64,000 nt of DNA from an uncultured Pontibacter sp. GTDB lineage: Bacteria > Bacteroidota > Bacteroidia > Cytophagales > Hymenobacteraceae. The stretch covers positions 496,001-560,000 of the forward strand of contig NZ_CANMNI010000003.1 in the NCBI RefSeq assembly GCF_947499215.1, written 5' to 3'. Every line of letters starts with the position of its first letter. The first letter of the stretch is position 1. Shown piece by piece: positions 1 through 8,700 of the stretch. A model generated the notes under the pieces. The model worked only from the letters and a program-made list of their open reading frames with translations. It had not been told where the DNA came from and did no database searches. A program made the position numbers and the translations under genes.

Positions 1-133
1 CTTCCACAAAGTCTTCCAAAAGGCTCAGAAGCGCATCATCGCTCTCGTAAAGTTGAACCACATGCGAACTGCTGCCTACTTCACACCAGAACGTTTCTGA
101 GTTACATACTTGCCAGTCTTTCTGTATATCCAT
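1..133 (-). CDS. N-terminal part of a MEDS-domain protein (partial)
   Basis: The first 44 residues of a minus-strand gene are visible and the rest lies outside the window. The ATG is at 131-133. The text contains SSHVVQLYESDDALLSLLEDF, which matches the opening of MEDS (DcmR-type sensory) domains: a His, an aromatic residue with acidic residues, then a Leu-rich helix. Such domains usually sit in soluble sensor proteins or ahead of histidine kinases. The output domain cannot be seen, so kinase versus stand-alone sensor is open. Confidence 0.6.
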   Translation of the reverse strand, partial: MDIQKDWQVCNSETFWCEVGSSSHVVQLYESDDALLSLLEDFVE

Positions 134-391
134 CTTGAACTAAATTAAAGGGTGATGGTTAGGTATGATCTAGTGCCATATTCTTTGTTATGCACAAAGT
201 CATGTGTTTAAAGTACTACCTCATTGTCAGAAGGTTTCAACAGAAAGATATTTCTAGTTGTATATAAGAAATTCAATAATTATGCATCTAATTGTTCTAT
301 AGGAAGGCCTCGTGGAAGTAACAATTATCTCCCTGCCTTGTGATTAATCTTTCCCCCTTTTTCATAGTATAATATAGGATAACCCGATATA

Positions 392-769
392 ATGAAACAG
401 GCCCATGAACACAAGCAAACGCTAACTAGTGAGCAAAAACTGCTGCTCATAAAAGTACTGCATACTCTTATCTGGGTCTTTTTCAATGTGGTGATCTTCT
501 ATTTGCTTTACGCCGTCATCACCAACCGGATTGACAAGTGGGTATGGATCTGCCTTGGTCTTATTGTGTTGGAGGGATTGGTGCTGCTCGTATTTAAAAA
601 GATGTGTCCCATTACGGTCGTCGCCCGCAAATACTCTGACTCCACACGCGACAATTTTGATATTTTCCTACCCAACTGGCTGGCTAGGTATAACAAGGAA
701 ATCTATACCTCAATTGTCATTGTCAGTGTATTCATTCTGATTTACCGTTTGCTGGCAGACAATCCCTAA
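392..769 (+). CDS. Small membrane protein, DUF2784-like
   Basis: A 125-residue protein with three hydrophobic segments at about residues 19-44, 50-67 and 105-120. After the second segment comes a CPITV motif followed by a conserved-looking soluble stretch (FDIFLPNWLARYNK). The helix, helix, CP(I/L)TV arrangement resembles DUF2784 inner-membrane proteins, but length and C-terminus differ, so the family assignment is tentative. It stands alone on its strand, 126 bases before the DoxX-like gene. No function can be given. Confidence 0.6.
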   Translation: MKQAHEHKQTLTSEQKLLLIKVLHTLIWVFFNVVIFYLLYAVITNRIDKWVWICLGLIVLEGLVLLVFKKMCPITVVARKYSDSTRDNFDIFLPNWLARYNKEIYTSIVIVSVFILIYRLLADNP

Positions 770-895
770 TAAAGGCTACAGCTTCTGTTAGCAGTCATAT
801 TTCCGGCGTTGGTCTAAAAGATTTTCATCATTGCGCAGGAAGTTCTTTCTTGTACAGGCTATCGATTTAGTAACCTGTACTTCAATGCTTTAACC

Positions 896-1663
896 ATGAT
901 GCGAAACAAAGAACTGCTCTTGCTCCTTATTCGGCTCTTCTTAGGGTATATCTTCTTCTCGGCTGGCATCTGCAAACTGACTGGCGGGAATTTTGGTCAG
1001 GTGATCGGCCCGCCTTGGCTGGAGGAAGCGCTTTCGAAATATGGTCTGGGCTTGTTTGCGCAAGTCGTAGCCATTAGCCAGGTCCTGTGTGGCATGCTGC
1101 TGCTGTCGCAGCGCTTCAGTTTGCTGGGAGCCATCATGCTGGTGCCCATGAATATTGCCATCCTGTCTGTGACCGTTTCCATGAAGTGGGCTGGTACCCC
1201 TTATGTCAATACTGTTTTTCTATTCCTGAACCTCCTGCTGCTAGGTATGGAGCATCACAAATTCCGCTTTCTGCTGCAGGCAAACCAAGCCTGCCAGATC
1301 ACACCAGCTGCGACAGATCGTATCGGGCAAAACCTGTTCAGCTGGCTAGGTATGGGCTTTAGCTTGCTCACCATCACGGTAGCGCCATTCAACTTGCTGC
1401 TTACCTACATCTTTGCCCTGCTGGCGTTGGGTGCTTTTGCCCTCACCATCGTGCGCAGCGGACTGGCTAAAAAACTCGACATCGCGCTGCTTATGCTCCC
1501 CTTTGCCGCCATGGTGTTTGTTACGCTAGGCAAACAGTTGCCCTACGCAACATGGTTGCTAGGAGGAGTGATTCTGAGCGAAGCCCTGCTTTTGCCTTAC
1601 CGGCTATACCTTGGCAGAGACAGACACCAAGTCGTGGAGCCGACCACTGCCGTACTGGGCTAA
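896..1663 (+). CDS. DoxX/MauE-like integral membrane protein
   Basis: A 255-residue protein made almost entirely of membrane helices, about seven. The first 120 residues read like the four-helix DoxX/MauE fold (LIRLFLGYIFFSAGICKLTGG, a glycine near the end of helix 1, then paired helices). DoxX-type proteins are often tied to thiol or quinone redox reactions in the membrane. Start codons ATGATG at 896 and 899 are both possible. It lies 59 bases before an HTTM/carboxylase-like gene on the same strand, probably one transcript, which suggests a shared quinone-linked role; that link is inferred. Confidence 0.7.
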   Translation: MMRNKELLLLLIRLFLGYIFFSAGICKLTGGNFGQVIGPPWLEEALSKYGLGLFAQVVAISQVLCGMLLLSQRFSLLGAIMLVPMNIAILSVTVSMKWAGTPYVNTVFLFLNLLLLGMEHHKFRFLLQANQACQITPAATDRIGQNLFSWLGMGFSLLTITVAPFNLLLTYIFALLALGAFALTIVRSGLAKKLDIALLMLPFAAMVFVTLGKQLPYATWLLGGVILSEALLLPYRLYLGRDRHQVVEPTTAVLG

Positions 1664-1722
1664 GGTATAGGAATAGACCTTTTATTCACCCGAAGTCGTA
1701 GGTGCTTTATATACAGTCCGTC

Positions 1723-3066
1723 ATGAAAGAGCTCCTCAAGCCCATCGGCATTTACCCGCTGGTATACTTCCGCATCCTGTTCGGGCTGCTGATGTTCTGC
1801 GAAGGTATAGGCGCTGTGCTTATTAACTGGGTGCAGGAGCACTACGTGGAGCCGACCTACCACTTTGGCTACATCGGACTGGAGTGGATGAAGCCGCTGC
1901 CCGGCAACGGTATGGTATACCTATACCTGCTCATGGCGCTGCTGGGCTTTCTGATCATGGTGGGCTGGAGGTATAAAATTTCCGCCTTTCTTTTCTTTCT
2001 GCTCTTTGGCTACAGTTTTTTCTGCGAGAAAACACACTACCTCAACCATCACTATCTCATCTGGCTTATCAGCGGCCTGATGGTCATCCTACCCGCTCAC
2101 CGCAAATATTCGCTGGATGTGCGGCGGCGGCCGGAGCTGGAAAGCGAAGTGGCCCCGCAGTGGACGCTCTGGCTGTTCAGGGCGCAGCTGGTGCTGGTGT
2201 ATTTCTACGCCGGGGTGGCCAAACTGCAGCCCGATTGGCTGGCCGCCAAATCCATGAGCATCTGGATGGCCAACAAAACACATTTTTATGTGATCGGCCC
2301 CTACTTGAACACACCCTTCATGATACAGACGGTGGTGTGGGGCGGTGTCGTGTTCGATTTCCTGATCGGGTTCGCCTTACTCTGGTCCCGGACCCGCTTG
2401 GTCGCTTTCTGGGTCGCCTTTACCTTTCACATTTTCAACTCGGCGGTGTTTCACGTAGGTGTGTTTCCTTATTTCATGATCGCGGCCAATGTGCTCTTCT
2501 TCAGCCCGGAACAGATCGCCCGCTGGTTTTTCAAAAAGCGGATCGTGCCGGAGGCCATGCAACATCTTCCACTCAAACAGCCAAGGTGGCAGCTGCAGCT
2601 GGGGGTGCAGTTCTTTATCCTATACCTAAGTTTTCAGCTGCTTTTTCCGCTGCGACATTTCTTTATACCCGGCGACGTGAACTGGACAGAGGAGGGGCAC
2701 CGCTTTTCGTGGCGCATGATGCTGCGCACCAAAAGAGGTTATGTGCACTACCTCGTAAAGGATGGGGCCACACAACATACGGTATACGTGCAGCCCAGCA
2801 ACTATCTTGTGCGGGAGCAGCTGCGGGAACTCCCCAAGCATCCGGATATGATCTGGCAGTTTGCGCAGTTCCTAAAGGCAGAGTATGAGCGGCAGGGGAT
2901 GGAGCGGCCGGAGGTATACGCTGTCTCTACCCTCAGCCTGAACGGCTACCCGCCGCACCCCATCGTAGATCCCACCGTTGATCTTACCTCCGTGTCCTAT
3001 ACTTGGGGAGCCAAAAGTTGGGTAACACCCCGCCCCGAGGCCGATGGCTGGCCTTGGCTGTGGTAG
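1723..3066 (+). CDS. HTTM-domain vitamin K-dependent gamma-carboxylase homologue
   Basis: A 447-residue membrane protein. The N-terminal 290 residues hold several helices and the hallmark text THYLNHHYLIWLISG, PAHRKYSLD and VYFYAGVAKLQPDWL of the HTTM domain. The Lys in AGVAKL is residue 167 and falls where human gamma-glutamyl carboxylase has its proposed catalytic base, Lys218. The C-terminal 150 residues are soluble and hydrophilic, as in the longer family members. The ATG at 1723 is preferred over an in-frame GTG at 1702 because the family text begins right after it. Bacterial homologues have unknown substrates; epoxidation of a quinone without carboxylation is possible. A decayed copy of the 3' end occurs at 12.7 kb. 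Confidence 0.85.
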   Translation: MKELLKPIGIYPLVYFRILFGLLMFCEGIGAVLINWVQEHYVEPTYHFGYIGLEWMKPLPGNGMVYLYLLMALLGFLIMVGWRYKISAFLFFLLFGYSFFCEKTHYLNHHYLIWLISGLMVILPAHRKYSLDVRRRPELESEVAPQWTLWLFRAQLVLVYFYAGVAKLQPDWLAAKSMSIWMANKTHFYVIGPYLNTPFMIQTVVWGGVVFDFLIGFALLWSRTRLVAFWVAFTFHIFNSAVFHVGVFPYFMIAANVLFFSPEQIARWFFKKRIVPEAMQHLPLKQPRWQLQLGVQFFILYLSFQLLFPLRHFFIPGDVNWTEEGHRFSWRMMLRTKRGYVHYLVKDGATQHTVYVQPSNYLVREQLRELPKHPDMIWQFAQFLKAEYERQGMERPEVYAVSTLSLNGYPPHPIVDPTVDLTSVSYTWGAKSWVTPRPEADGWPWLW

Positions 3067-3273
3067 TTCTATTCTTAGCCAGAACATTAATAAAAACATT
3101 TCGTTAAAAAATATAATAAATCTAAATTGGCTATTGCCAAATTGATACCGCCTGTACTACGCAATTCGCCAAAATCCTCTCTCAAGCATCACCCCTGCTG
3201 ATTCACAAAATACAGGCCCCTAAAGCCTGAGCACGGTTCTATTATTTTCATTTACTAACCTAACCTATCTTTT

Positions 3274-3927
3274 ATGAAAATATTCTCAATTTTTAAAGCC
3301 GCTCTTTTGACAGTATTCATTCCCTTTTTGATTGGTTGTGAGAAGGAGCCACTGACTGAACTGCAGGTGAGCGCTGAAAGCGAGCTCGGTAAAGGCAAAC
3401 AAGTGGAACGACCATTTAAAGGAAGAATGGTGACTTCAACTATTCTGATAGGGGACGAAGAGGCAGGTTGGACGGAGGGGGATCTGCTGCCCGCATGGTT
3501 TCTCGGATCAGGAGAGGGTAATGCAACGCATATTGGCAAGTTCAACGCCTATTTTAGCCAGTATGGCATCCCTGTTGGAGTTAATGAGGCACAGGTTGTA
3601 GGAGCTCCGGTTACTATGTTTTTCACTGATGAGCTGTCGGCGCTTTTTACTCCGGCTGAGATAGCACTGATGGCAGAACTGGAGGTTAGCGTTGTCATTT
3701 ACGACAAGCACGGCAATTCTATCTGGAGTGCCCGTGTACCAGTGACAAGAAACCTTATACTGGATGATGCCTCCCGCGTTGAAGTTTATCAGGAACTGGT
3801 AATAGTTGGGGGTACAGGCAGGTTTGCAGAGGCCTCAGGTTCTTATATACTAAGTGGCATAACAGAAGTTAGCAGCTCAGGACCAGGCAAGGGGGAAGTG
3901 CAGATCGAAGGGGTAATCGTGTATTGA
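3274..3927 (+). CDS. Secreted lipoprotein with GNATHIGKF / GGTGRF motifs
   Basis: A 217-residue protein with a lipoprotein signal ending in LIGC (Cys22). The mature part contains GEGNATHIGKF around residue 80 and GGTGRFAEASGSYILSG near residue 185. These are typical of small secreted beta-barrel proteins of the allene-oxide-cyclase/dirigent-like kind, in which the GTG.F.GA.G strand pair is conserved. It precedes the two Cache genes by 19 bases on the same strand, so it may be cotranscribed with them. The substrate is unknown. Confidence 0.65.
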   Translation: MKIFSIFKAALLTVFIPFLIGCEKEPLTELQVSAESELGKGKQVERPFKGRMVTSTILIGDEEAGWTEGDLLPAWFLGSGEGNATHIGKFNAYFSQYGIPVGVNEAQVVGAPVTMFFTDELSALFTPAEIALMAELEVSVVIYDKHGNSIWSARVPVTRNLILDDASRVEVYQELVIVGGTGRFAEASGSYILSGITEVSSSGPGKGEVQIEGVIVY

Positions 3928-3946
3928 CAAAATCATTTCTTTATCC

Positions 3947-5698
3947 ATGAAAATCGTTGTCTATTTCATCATTACAGCTTTTGCCTGTCTTACTGTATGC
4001 GAAACACAGGCCCGCCAATCTAGCTCATACACCGACAATACTAGCCAACAGGGTCAACAGGACTCAACCAAGCTGCTCGTCCAGCTGGTAAAAGACGCCT
4101 CTGAGATGGTCAGCAAGGGGGGTGAGAAGGCCTTTGCCGAGTTCCGCAAGGAGGGCAGCCGCTGGCGGGAGGGCGAAACTTACATTTTTGTGCTGGATAC
4201 CGAGGGCAACATGCTCGTGCACGCCGACTCCTCCATGGAGGGCAAAAACCAGCTCGAGCTCAAAGATGTGAACGGCAAGCCCATCATCCGGGGCCTGATC
4301 GGGGCGGCTACCACTGCGCCCGATAAGCCCGCGGGCTGGTACCATTACGAGTGGCCGGTGCCGGGCGGGCTGCTGCCGCGCTGGAAGAGCAGCTTCGTGC
4401 AGCTGGTCAAGGCCCCCTCGGGCAAAAGCTATGTGGTGGGCAGCGGCATGTACAACGACCGCATGGAGCGGGAGTTTGTAGTGGACATGGTGCAAAAAGC
4501 GGTGGGGGAGATTGAGAAGCGGGGACGTGCCGCTTTTGAGCAGTTTCACGATCCGGCAAGCCCCTACAGAGCCAAGGATGCCTATGTCTTTGTGCTAGAC
4601 CCGAAGGGGGTGGAGCTGGTTAACCCGGCCTTCCGCAACCTTGAGGGGCGCAACCTCATGGACCTGAAAGATACAGAAGGCAAGTACTTGGTACGGGAGA
4701 TGTTTAAAGCGGTTGAGGCCAGCGATTCGGGTTGGGTGGATTACATGTGGCCCAAGCCCGGGGAAAATGTCTCTACGCAGAAATCCACTTATGTGAGCAA
4801 AGCGAAAATGGGGGACAGTTGGGTGCTGGTAGGTGCCGGCGTATACCTAGCCGATGCGCCCAAAGCAACCCCCAAAAAGCAAACCATAACTGCCACCGAG
4901 TTAAAATCTTTTGTGGAGGCGGCAGCCTCAGAGCTCATCAAGCGCGGAGAAAAGGCCTATCCGGACTTCCGAAGAAAAGGCGATAAGTGGTTCAAAGATG
5001 ATACCTATCTTTTTGTCTGGCGACTGGATGGCACGCGGGTATTCCATGCCGCTGACTCCACCATGGAGGGAAAACAGGCGCGTGACATTAAGGATGCGGC
5101 CGGCAGGCCCTACGGCAAAATGTTTCTGGAGGTGGGGGAAAGACCAGAGGCAGAAGGATGGGTGCACTACATGTTCCCCGAACCGGGCGATATCTTCCCC
5201 GCTTGGAAGTCCAGCTTCCTGAAAAGGGTGACCTTCCCCTCAGGCAAACGCTACCTTGTGGGCAGCGGCATTTACAACATGCAAATGGACAAGGCCTTTA
5301 TCGAGGATTTGGTAAATAGGGCCGCCGCCTTGGTGGAAGCGCGCGGACCTGATGCCTTTGCGGAGCTGCGCGATAAGCAGGGTTCTTTTTTCTTTATGGA
5401 TACCTATGTGTTTGTGATGCGTCCCGATGGAACCGAACTGGTAAACCCAGCCCAACCCAGTCTGGAAGGGAAAAACCTCATGGAACTCAAAGACCTTCAA
5501 GGAAAAGAAGTAGTGAAGGAGGAGATCGCGGCAGCCATGAAAGATGGCAAGGCTTGGCTAGAGCACTACTGGTACAAACCTGGCGACAACACGCCGGCAC
5601 CGAAGCAAACTTATGTGCGCCGGGTGCAGCATGGCGGAGAGACCTACATTGTAGGGTCCGGGTTTTATGGAGTGAATGGGAAAACCGGACAGCGCTAA
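3947..5698 (+). CDS. Secreted protein of four tandem Cache domains (copy 1)
   Basis: A 583-residue protein with a signal peptide (residues 1-23) and four consecutive single-Cache-type domains at about residues 40-176, 177-302, 316-440 and 445-575. Each has the TY.FV.D..G...v..a...leGkn..dlKD..Gk...re core, a W..Y.WP.PG segment, and a KSSFV...GS.Y end. Domains 1 and 3 carry a His (LVHADSSMEG, VFHAADSTMEG); domains 2 and 4 carry LVNPA, giving an A-B-A-B order. Cache domains normally bind small ligands as the extracellular part of chemoreceptors or kinases. Here no membrane or signalling domain follows, so a periplasmic ligand-binding role is inferred. Confidence 0.8.
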   Translation: MKIVVYFIITAFACLTVCETQARQSSSYTDNTSQQGQQDSTKLLVQLVKDASEMVSKGGEKAFAEFRKEGSRWREGETYIFVLDTEGNMLVHADSSMEGKNQLELKDVNGKPIIRGLIGAATTAPDKPAGWYHYEWPVPGGLLPRWKSSFVQLVKAPSGKSYVVGSGMYNDRMEREFVVDMVQKAVGEIEKRGRAAFEQFHDPASPYRAKDAYVFVLDPKGVELVNPAFRNLEGRNLMDLKDTEGKYLVREMFKAVEASDSGWVDYMWPKPGENVSTQKSTYVSKAKMGDSWVLVGAGVYLADAPKATPKKQTITATELKSFVEAAASELIKRGEKAYPDFRRKGDKWFKDDTYLFVWRLDGTRVFHAADSTMEGKQARDIKDAAGRPYGKMFLEVGERPEAEGWVHYMFPEPGDIFPAWKSSFLKRVTFPSGKRYLVGSGIYNMQMDKAFIEDLVNRAAALVEARGPDAFAELRDKQGSFFFMDTYVFVMRPDGTELVNPAQPSLEGKNLMELKDLQGKEVVKEEIAAAMKDGKAWLEHYWYKPGDNTPAPKQTYVRRVQHGGETYIVGSGFYGVNGKTGQR

Positions 5699-5709
5699 AC
5701 AAAATCCTC

Positions 5710-7485
5710 ATGATAAAGCCTCATTTGTTACCGATCATCTTTTTGCTATCCTGCTTGGCAGTACATGCTCAAAGTACAGAAACTAAGTTTAAGGATAGCT
5801 CGCACACTGATGAAGTATCCTCACCACTTGGCGGTGTGACCCAGACAGCGCAGCAAGACTCAACCAAGCTGCTCGTCCAGCTGGTAAAAGACGCCTCTGA
5901 AATGGTCCGCAAAAGCGGGGACAAGGCCTTTGCAGAATTCCGTCAAGAGGGCAGCCGCTGGCGGGAGGGCGAAACTTACATCTTCGTGCTGGATACCGAG
6001 GGCAACATGCTCGTGCACGCCGACTCCTCCATGGAGGGCAAAAACCAGCTCGATCTCAAGGACGTGAACGGCAAGCCCATCATCCGCGGCCTCATCAATG
6101 CTGCTACCACTGTACCCAACAAGCCCGCGGGCTGGTACCACTACGAGTGGCCCGTGCCGGGCGGTCTGCTGCCGCGCTGGAAGAGCAGCTTTGTGCAGCT
6201 GGTCAAGGCCCCCTCGGGCAAAAGCTACGTGGTGGGAAGCGGCATGTACAACGACCGCATGGAGCGTGCATTTGTGGTAGACCTTGTGAAGAACGCCCAA
6301 GCTGAAATTGAAAAGCACGGCAAGGCGGCCTTTAAAACCTTCCACGACCGGGCAGGACCCTATCTTGCAAAGGACGCCTATATTTTTGTCTTCACTATGG
6401 AGGGCGTCGAGATCGTCAATCCTGCTTTCCCATCGGTGGAAGGCAACAACAACTTCGATATGCAAGATGCGCAGGGCAAGTACTTGGTGCGGGAGATCAT
6501 CAAAACGGTGCAGACCAGTGACTCGGGCTGGGTGGACTACATGTGGCCCAAGCCGGGCGAGAGCATCCCTACGCAAAAGTCCGCTTACGTCCGCAAAGCG
6601 ATGATTGACGGAGAGGCCTACGGAGTGGGCTGCGGCGTATACCTAGCCGATGCACCCAAAGCAGCAGCCACTTCAAAACAGATGTCGGCGACAGAGCTGA
6701 TGACACTGGTGCGACAGGCAGCGTCAGAGCTAGAGAAACGTGGTGATAAAGCCTTTCCAGAGTTCCGCAAGAAAGGCAGCAAATGGTTTCAGGACGACAC
6801 TTATGTTTTTGTTACCAAAATGGACGGGACCGGAATTTTGCATCCTACTGAACCTGATTACGAAAACCAGAATACCAGCGATCTGAAAGATGTGCAGGGA
6901 AGGACTTTTGTGAAAATGTTCCTAGAGGCAGCAAATAGTCCCGAAGCCGAGGGCTGGGTTCATTACCAGTACCCCAAGCCCGGCGATATCTTCCCGACTT
7001 GGAAGTCCACTTTTGTGAAGCGAGTGACTTTCCCAACAGGTGAGAAGCACTTCGTCGGCGCGGGCCTTTACAACATGCAAATGGACAAAGCGCTCATTAC
7101 GGATGTGGTGAACCGTGCCGCCGCCTTGGTGGAGAAGGACGGAGAAAAAGCTTTTGACCAATTGCGCGACAAAAAGGGACCATACTATTTCATGGATGCC
7201 TACGTGTTCGTGAATACCCCAGACGGAATGGAACTGGTGAACCCGGCGCAGCCGAGCCTCGAAGGCAAGAACCTGCTAAAAGAGAAAGACGCGACAGGAA
7301 AGTACGCTGTGCGGGAATATATTGAGGCCGCTATGAAGAAGGGCAGCGCTTGGACAAGTTACCACTGGTACAAACCCGGACAGAACACACCTACCCCAAA
7401 ACATACCTATGTGCGCAAGGTAGAGCACAATGGGCAGACCTATGTGGTGGGTTCTGGATTTTATGGGGAAGAACAAAAGAAATAA
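5710..7485 (+). CDS. Secreted protein of four tandem Cache domains (copy 2)
   Basis: A 591-residue paralogue of the gene just upstream, starting 11 bases after its stop. The ATG at 5710 opens a clear signal peptide (PIIFLLSCLAVHAQ). The four Cache domains follow the same A-B-A-B order, at about residues 53-190, 191-318, 327-455 and 456-588. The domain 1 coding region is close to 90 percent identical in DNA to copy 1, while the other domains are clearly more diverged. Domain 3 lacks the HA pair of copy 1 and reads GILHPTEPDYE, so ligand preference may differ. No signalling domain is present. Confidence 0.8.
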   Translation: MIKPHLLPIIFLLSCLAVHAQSTETKFKDSSHTDEVSSPLGGVTQTAQQDSTKLLVQLVKDASEMVRKSGDKAFAEFRQEGSRWREGETYIFVLDTEGNMLVHADSSMEGKNQLDLKDVNGKPIIRGLINAATTVPNKPAGWYHYEWPVPGGLLPRWKSSFVQLVKAPSGKSYVVGSGMYNDRMERAFVVDLVKNAQAEIEKHGKAAFKTFHDRAGPYLAKDAYIFVFTMEGVEIVNPAFPSVEGNNNFDMQDAQGKYLVREIIKTVQTSDSGWVDYMWPKPGESIPTQKSAYVRKAMIDGEAYGVGCGVYLADAPKAAATSKQMSATELMTLVRQAASELEKRGDKAFPEFRKKGSKWFQDDTYVFVTKMDGTGILHPTEPDYENQNTSDLKDVQGRTFVKMFLEAANSPEAEGWVHYQYPKPGDIFPTWKSTFVKRVTFPTGEKHFVGAGLYNMQMDKALITDVVNRAAALVEKDGEKAFDQLRDKKGPYYFMDAYVFVNTPDGMELVNPAQPSLEGKNLLKEKDATGKYAVREYIEAAMKKGSAWTSYHWYKPGQNTPTPKHTYVRKVEHNGQTYVVGSGFYGEEQKK

Positions 7486-7500
7486 TGACGTGAAAAAACT

Positions 7501-7860
7501 ATGAAAAACGAAGTAAGAAAAATATCGTGGGAAGCGCTGGAAGAAGAAAGACTGAGCGCAACCGTATCGCGGCAAATGGTAACCGGTGAGAAAGCCACAC
7601 TCACGAGAATGTCTGCCAAGAACGGTGCTGAGATTCCGCGGCATTCACATCCGAACGAAGAGTACATGATGGTGACATCGGGTGCCTTGCGCTACCAGTT
7701 TGATGACAGTGAGATGGTAGTGAATGCCAACGATGTGCTGATCGTGCCTCCGGATGTACCGCACTCGATCCGCGTGGAGGGAGATGCTACATTCTTCGTT
7801 TTCTTCTCTCCAGCTCGCGAAGATTGGCTGCGGGGAGAGGACCAGTACCTGCGCCGGTAA
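7501..7860 (+). CDS. Cupin-domain protein
   Basis: A 119-residue single-domain cupin. The two metal-binding motifs are visible as IPRHSHPNEEYMMVTSG (His, His, Glu) around residues 45-61 and NDVLIVPPDVPHSI near residues 79-92, with the conserved PP..PH. Such small Cupin_2 proteins act as metal-dependent sugar or small-molecule enzymes or as sensors; the exact reaction cannot be read. It starts 15 bases after the second Cache gene and probably shares its transcript. Confidence 0.85.
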   Translation: MKNEVRKISWEALEEERLSATVSRQMVTGEKATLTRMSAKNGAEIPRHSHPNEEYMMVTSGALRYQFDDSEMVVNANDVLIVPPDVPHSIRVEGDATFFVFFSPAREDWLRGEDQYLRR

Positions 7861-7890
7861 TTCCTGCACTTATACCTGAAAAAAAGAGCG

Positions 7891-7974
7891 CTTAAAGTGT
7901 TGATAATAAAATAGTTTGGGCGCTATATTTAAACCATGCTAGGTTTATAGCGTCTTAGAAGAAAACACTTTAAG
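7891..7974. promoter_or_regulatory. Nested inverted repeats upstream of the Spy-like gene
   Basis: Two inverted repeats are nested in the 123-base gap. The outer pair is CTTAAAGTGTT (7891-7901) with AACACTTTAAG (7964-7974), a perfect 11-base match. The inner pair is CGCTATATTTAAACC with GGTTTATAGCG around 7921-7951. A TTG at 7900-7902 lies 21 bases before TATATTTA (7924-7931), one base off the Bacteroidota TAnnTTTG box, so the promoter may sit inside the structure. A regulatory role is inferred only from position. Confidence 0.4.
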
Positions 7975-7983
7975 ATAAAACGC

Positions 7984-8601
7984 ATGAGAAAACTTCGACT
8001 ATCCTGGGGACTGCTTGCCTTGTCTGCAATCCTGACTTTTACGTCGTGTCAGAAAGATGACACTATTGACCCTGCGCTGGATTCTTTTGCATCTGAGGAA
8101 TTCCAATTGGAAGACTTGGATGGTTTGGAAAACACCGATGTGACAAGCGGTTCTGAAAGCTCTGCTTTTGGCACTAGCAGCACGGAGGCCATGCACAGCG
8201 AGAGGCACTCCCTCTCTTTCATACTACCGAAGCTAAATCTGAACCAAAGCCAGCGTGCTGCCATCAGCGGCTTTGCCAAGGATCATGCCTCCTGCGTGGC
8301 AGAACACCGCCAGCGTATACATGAGCTGCACCGCAACCTGCTGGCCAAGGCCAATGCCGTTCGTGAAGAGTACGTTGCCGATTACCGTGCGGGCAACATC
8401 AGCCGCGAAGAATTGGAGCAGCGCCTTACCTCTTTGCGTGAAAGAGTAAGAAACGAGATCAACAAACACGACCGCAAACTGATACATATGCGCGCCCTGC
8501 GCAAGTGCCGCCTCGACCTAATGACTAACATTGAGTCAGTGTTGAACCGGGAGCAACGTCAACTCTGGGACCGCTGGAAGCAGAGCCTGCGGCAGCGATA
8601 A
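7984..8601 (+). CDS. Spy/CpxP-like helical lipoprotein
   Basis: A 205-residue protein with a lipoprotein signal ending in FTSC (Cys22). After an acidic, Ser-rich linker (residues 25-72), residues 75-205 form a long, strongly charged helical region containing LNLNQSQRAAISGF and VLNREQRQLWDRW. These resemble the L(T/N)..Q repeats of Spy/CpxP periplasmic chaperones. In this group such proteins often lie in envelope-stress operons; no regulator is adjacent. Two cysteines in the helical part (EHASCVAEH-like and RKCRLD) could form a disulfide. Confidence 0.65.
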   Translation: MRKLRLSWGLLALSAILTFTSCQKDDTIDPALDSFASEEFQLEDLDGLENTDVTSGSESSAFGTSSTEAMHSERHSLSFILPKLNLNQSQRAAISGFAKDHASCVAEHRQRIHELHRNLLAKANAVREEYVADYRAGNISREELEQRLTSLRERVRNEINKHDRKLIHMRALRKCRLDLMTNIESVLNREQRQLWDRWKQSLRQR

Positions 8602-8616
8602 CAACTATCCGTAAAA

Positions 8617-8660
8617 AACAAACACGCTCACAGCTAGCCAAAGCTGTGAGCGTGTTTGTT
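8617..8660. terminator. Bidirectional terminator, 19-bp perfect stem
   Basis: Positions 8617-8635 and 8642-8660 are perfect reverse complements around a six-base loop, bordered by an A-run and a T-run. It lies between the convergent Spy-like gene and the NmrA-like gene and can serve both. Confidence 0.9.
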
Positions 8661-8700
8661 TTATGCCATAGCCATATTTGGCATCAAGTGCTAAGTCCGA

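Noticed and set aside
2160..2888. Overlapping 242-codon frame within the HTTM gene
   Set aside because: Composition-driven overlap; the HTTM frame has all family motifs.
3127..3140. TTGGCTATTGCCAA palindrome upstream of the 3.27 kb lipoprotein
   Set aside because: A short perfect palindrome of this kind occurs by chance; no second copy or regulator supports it.
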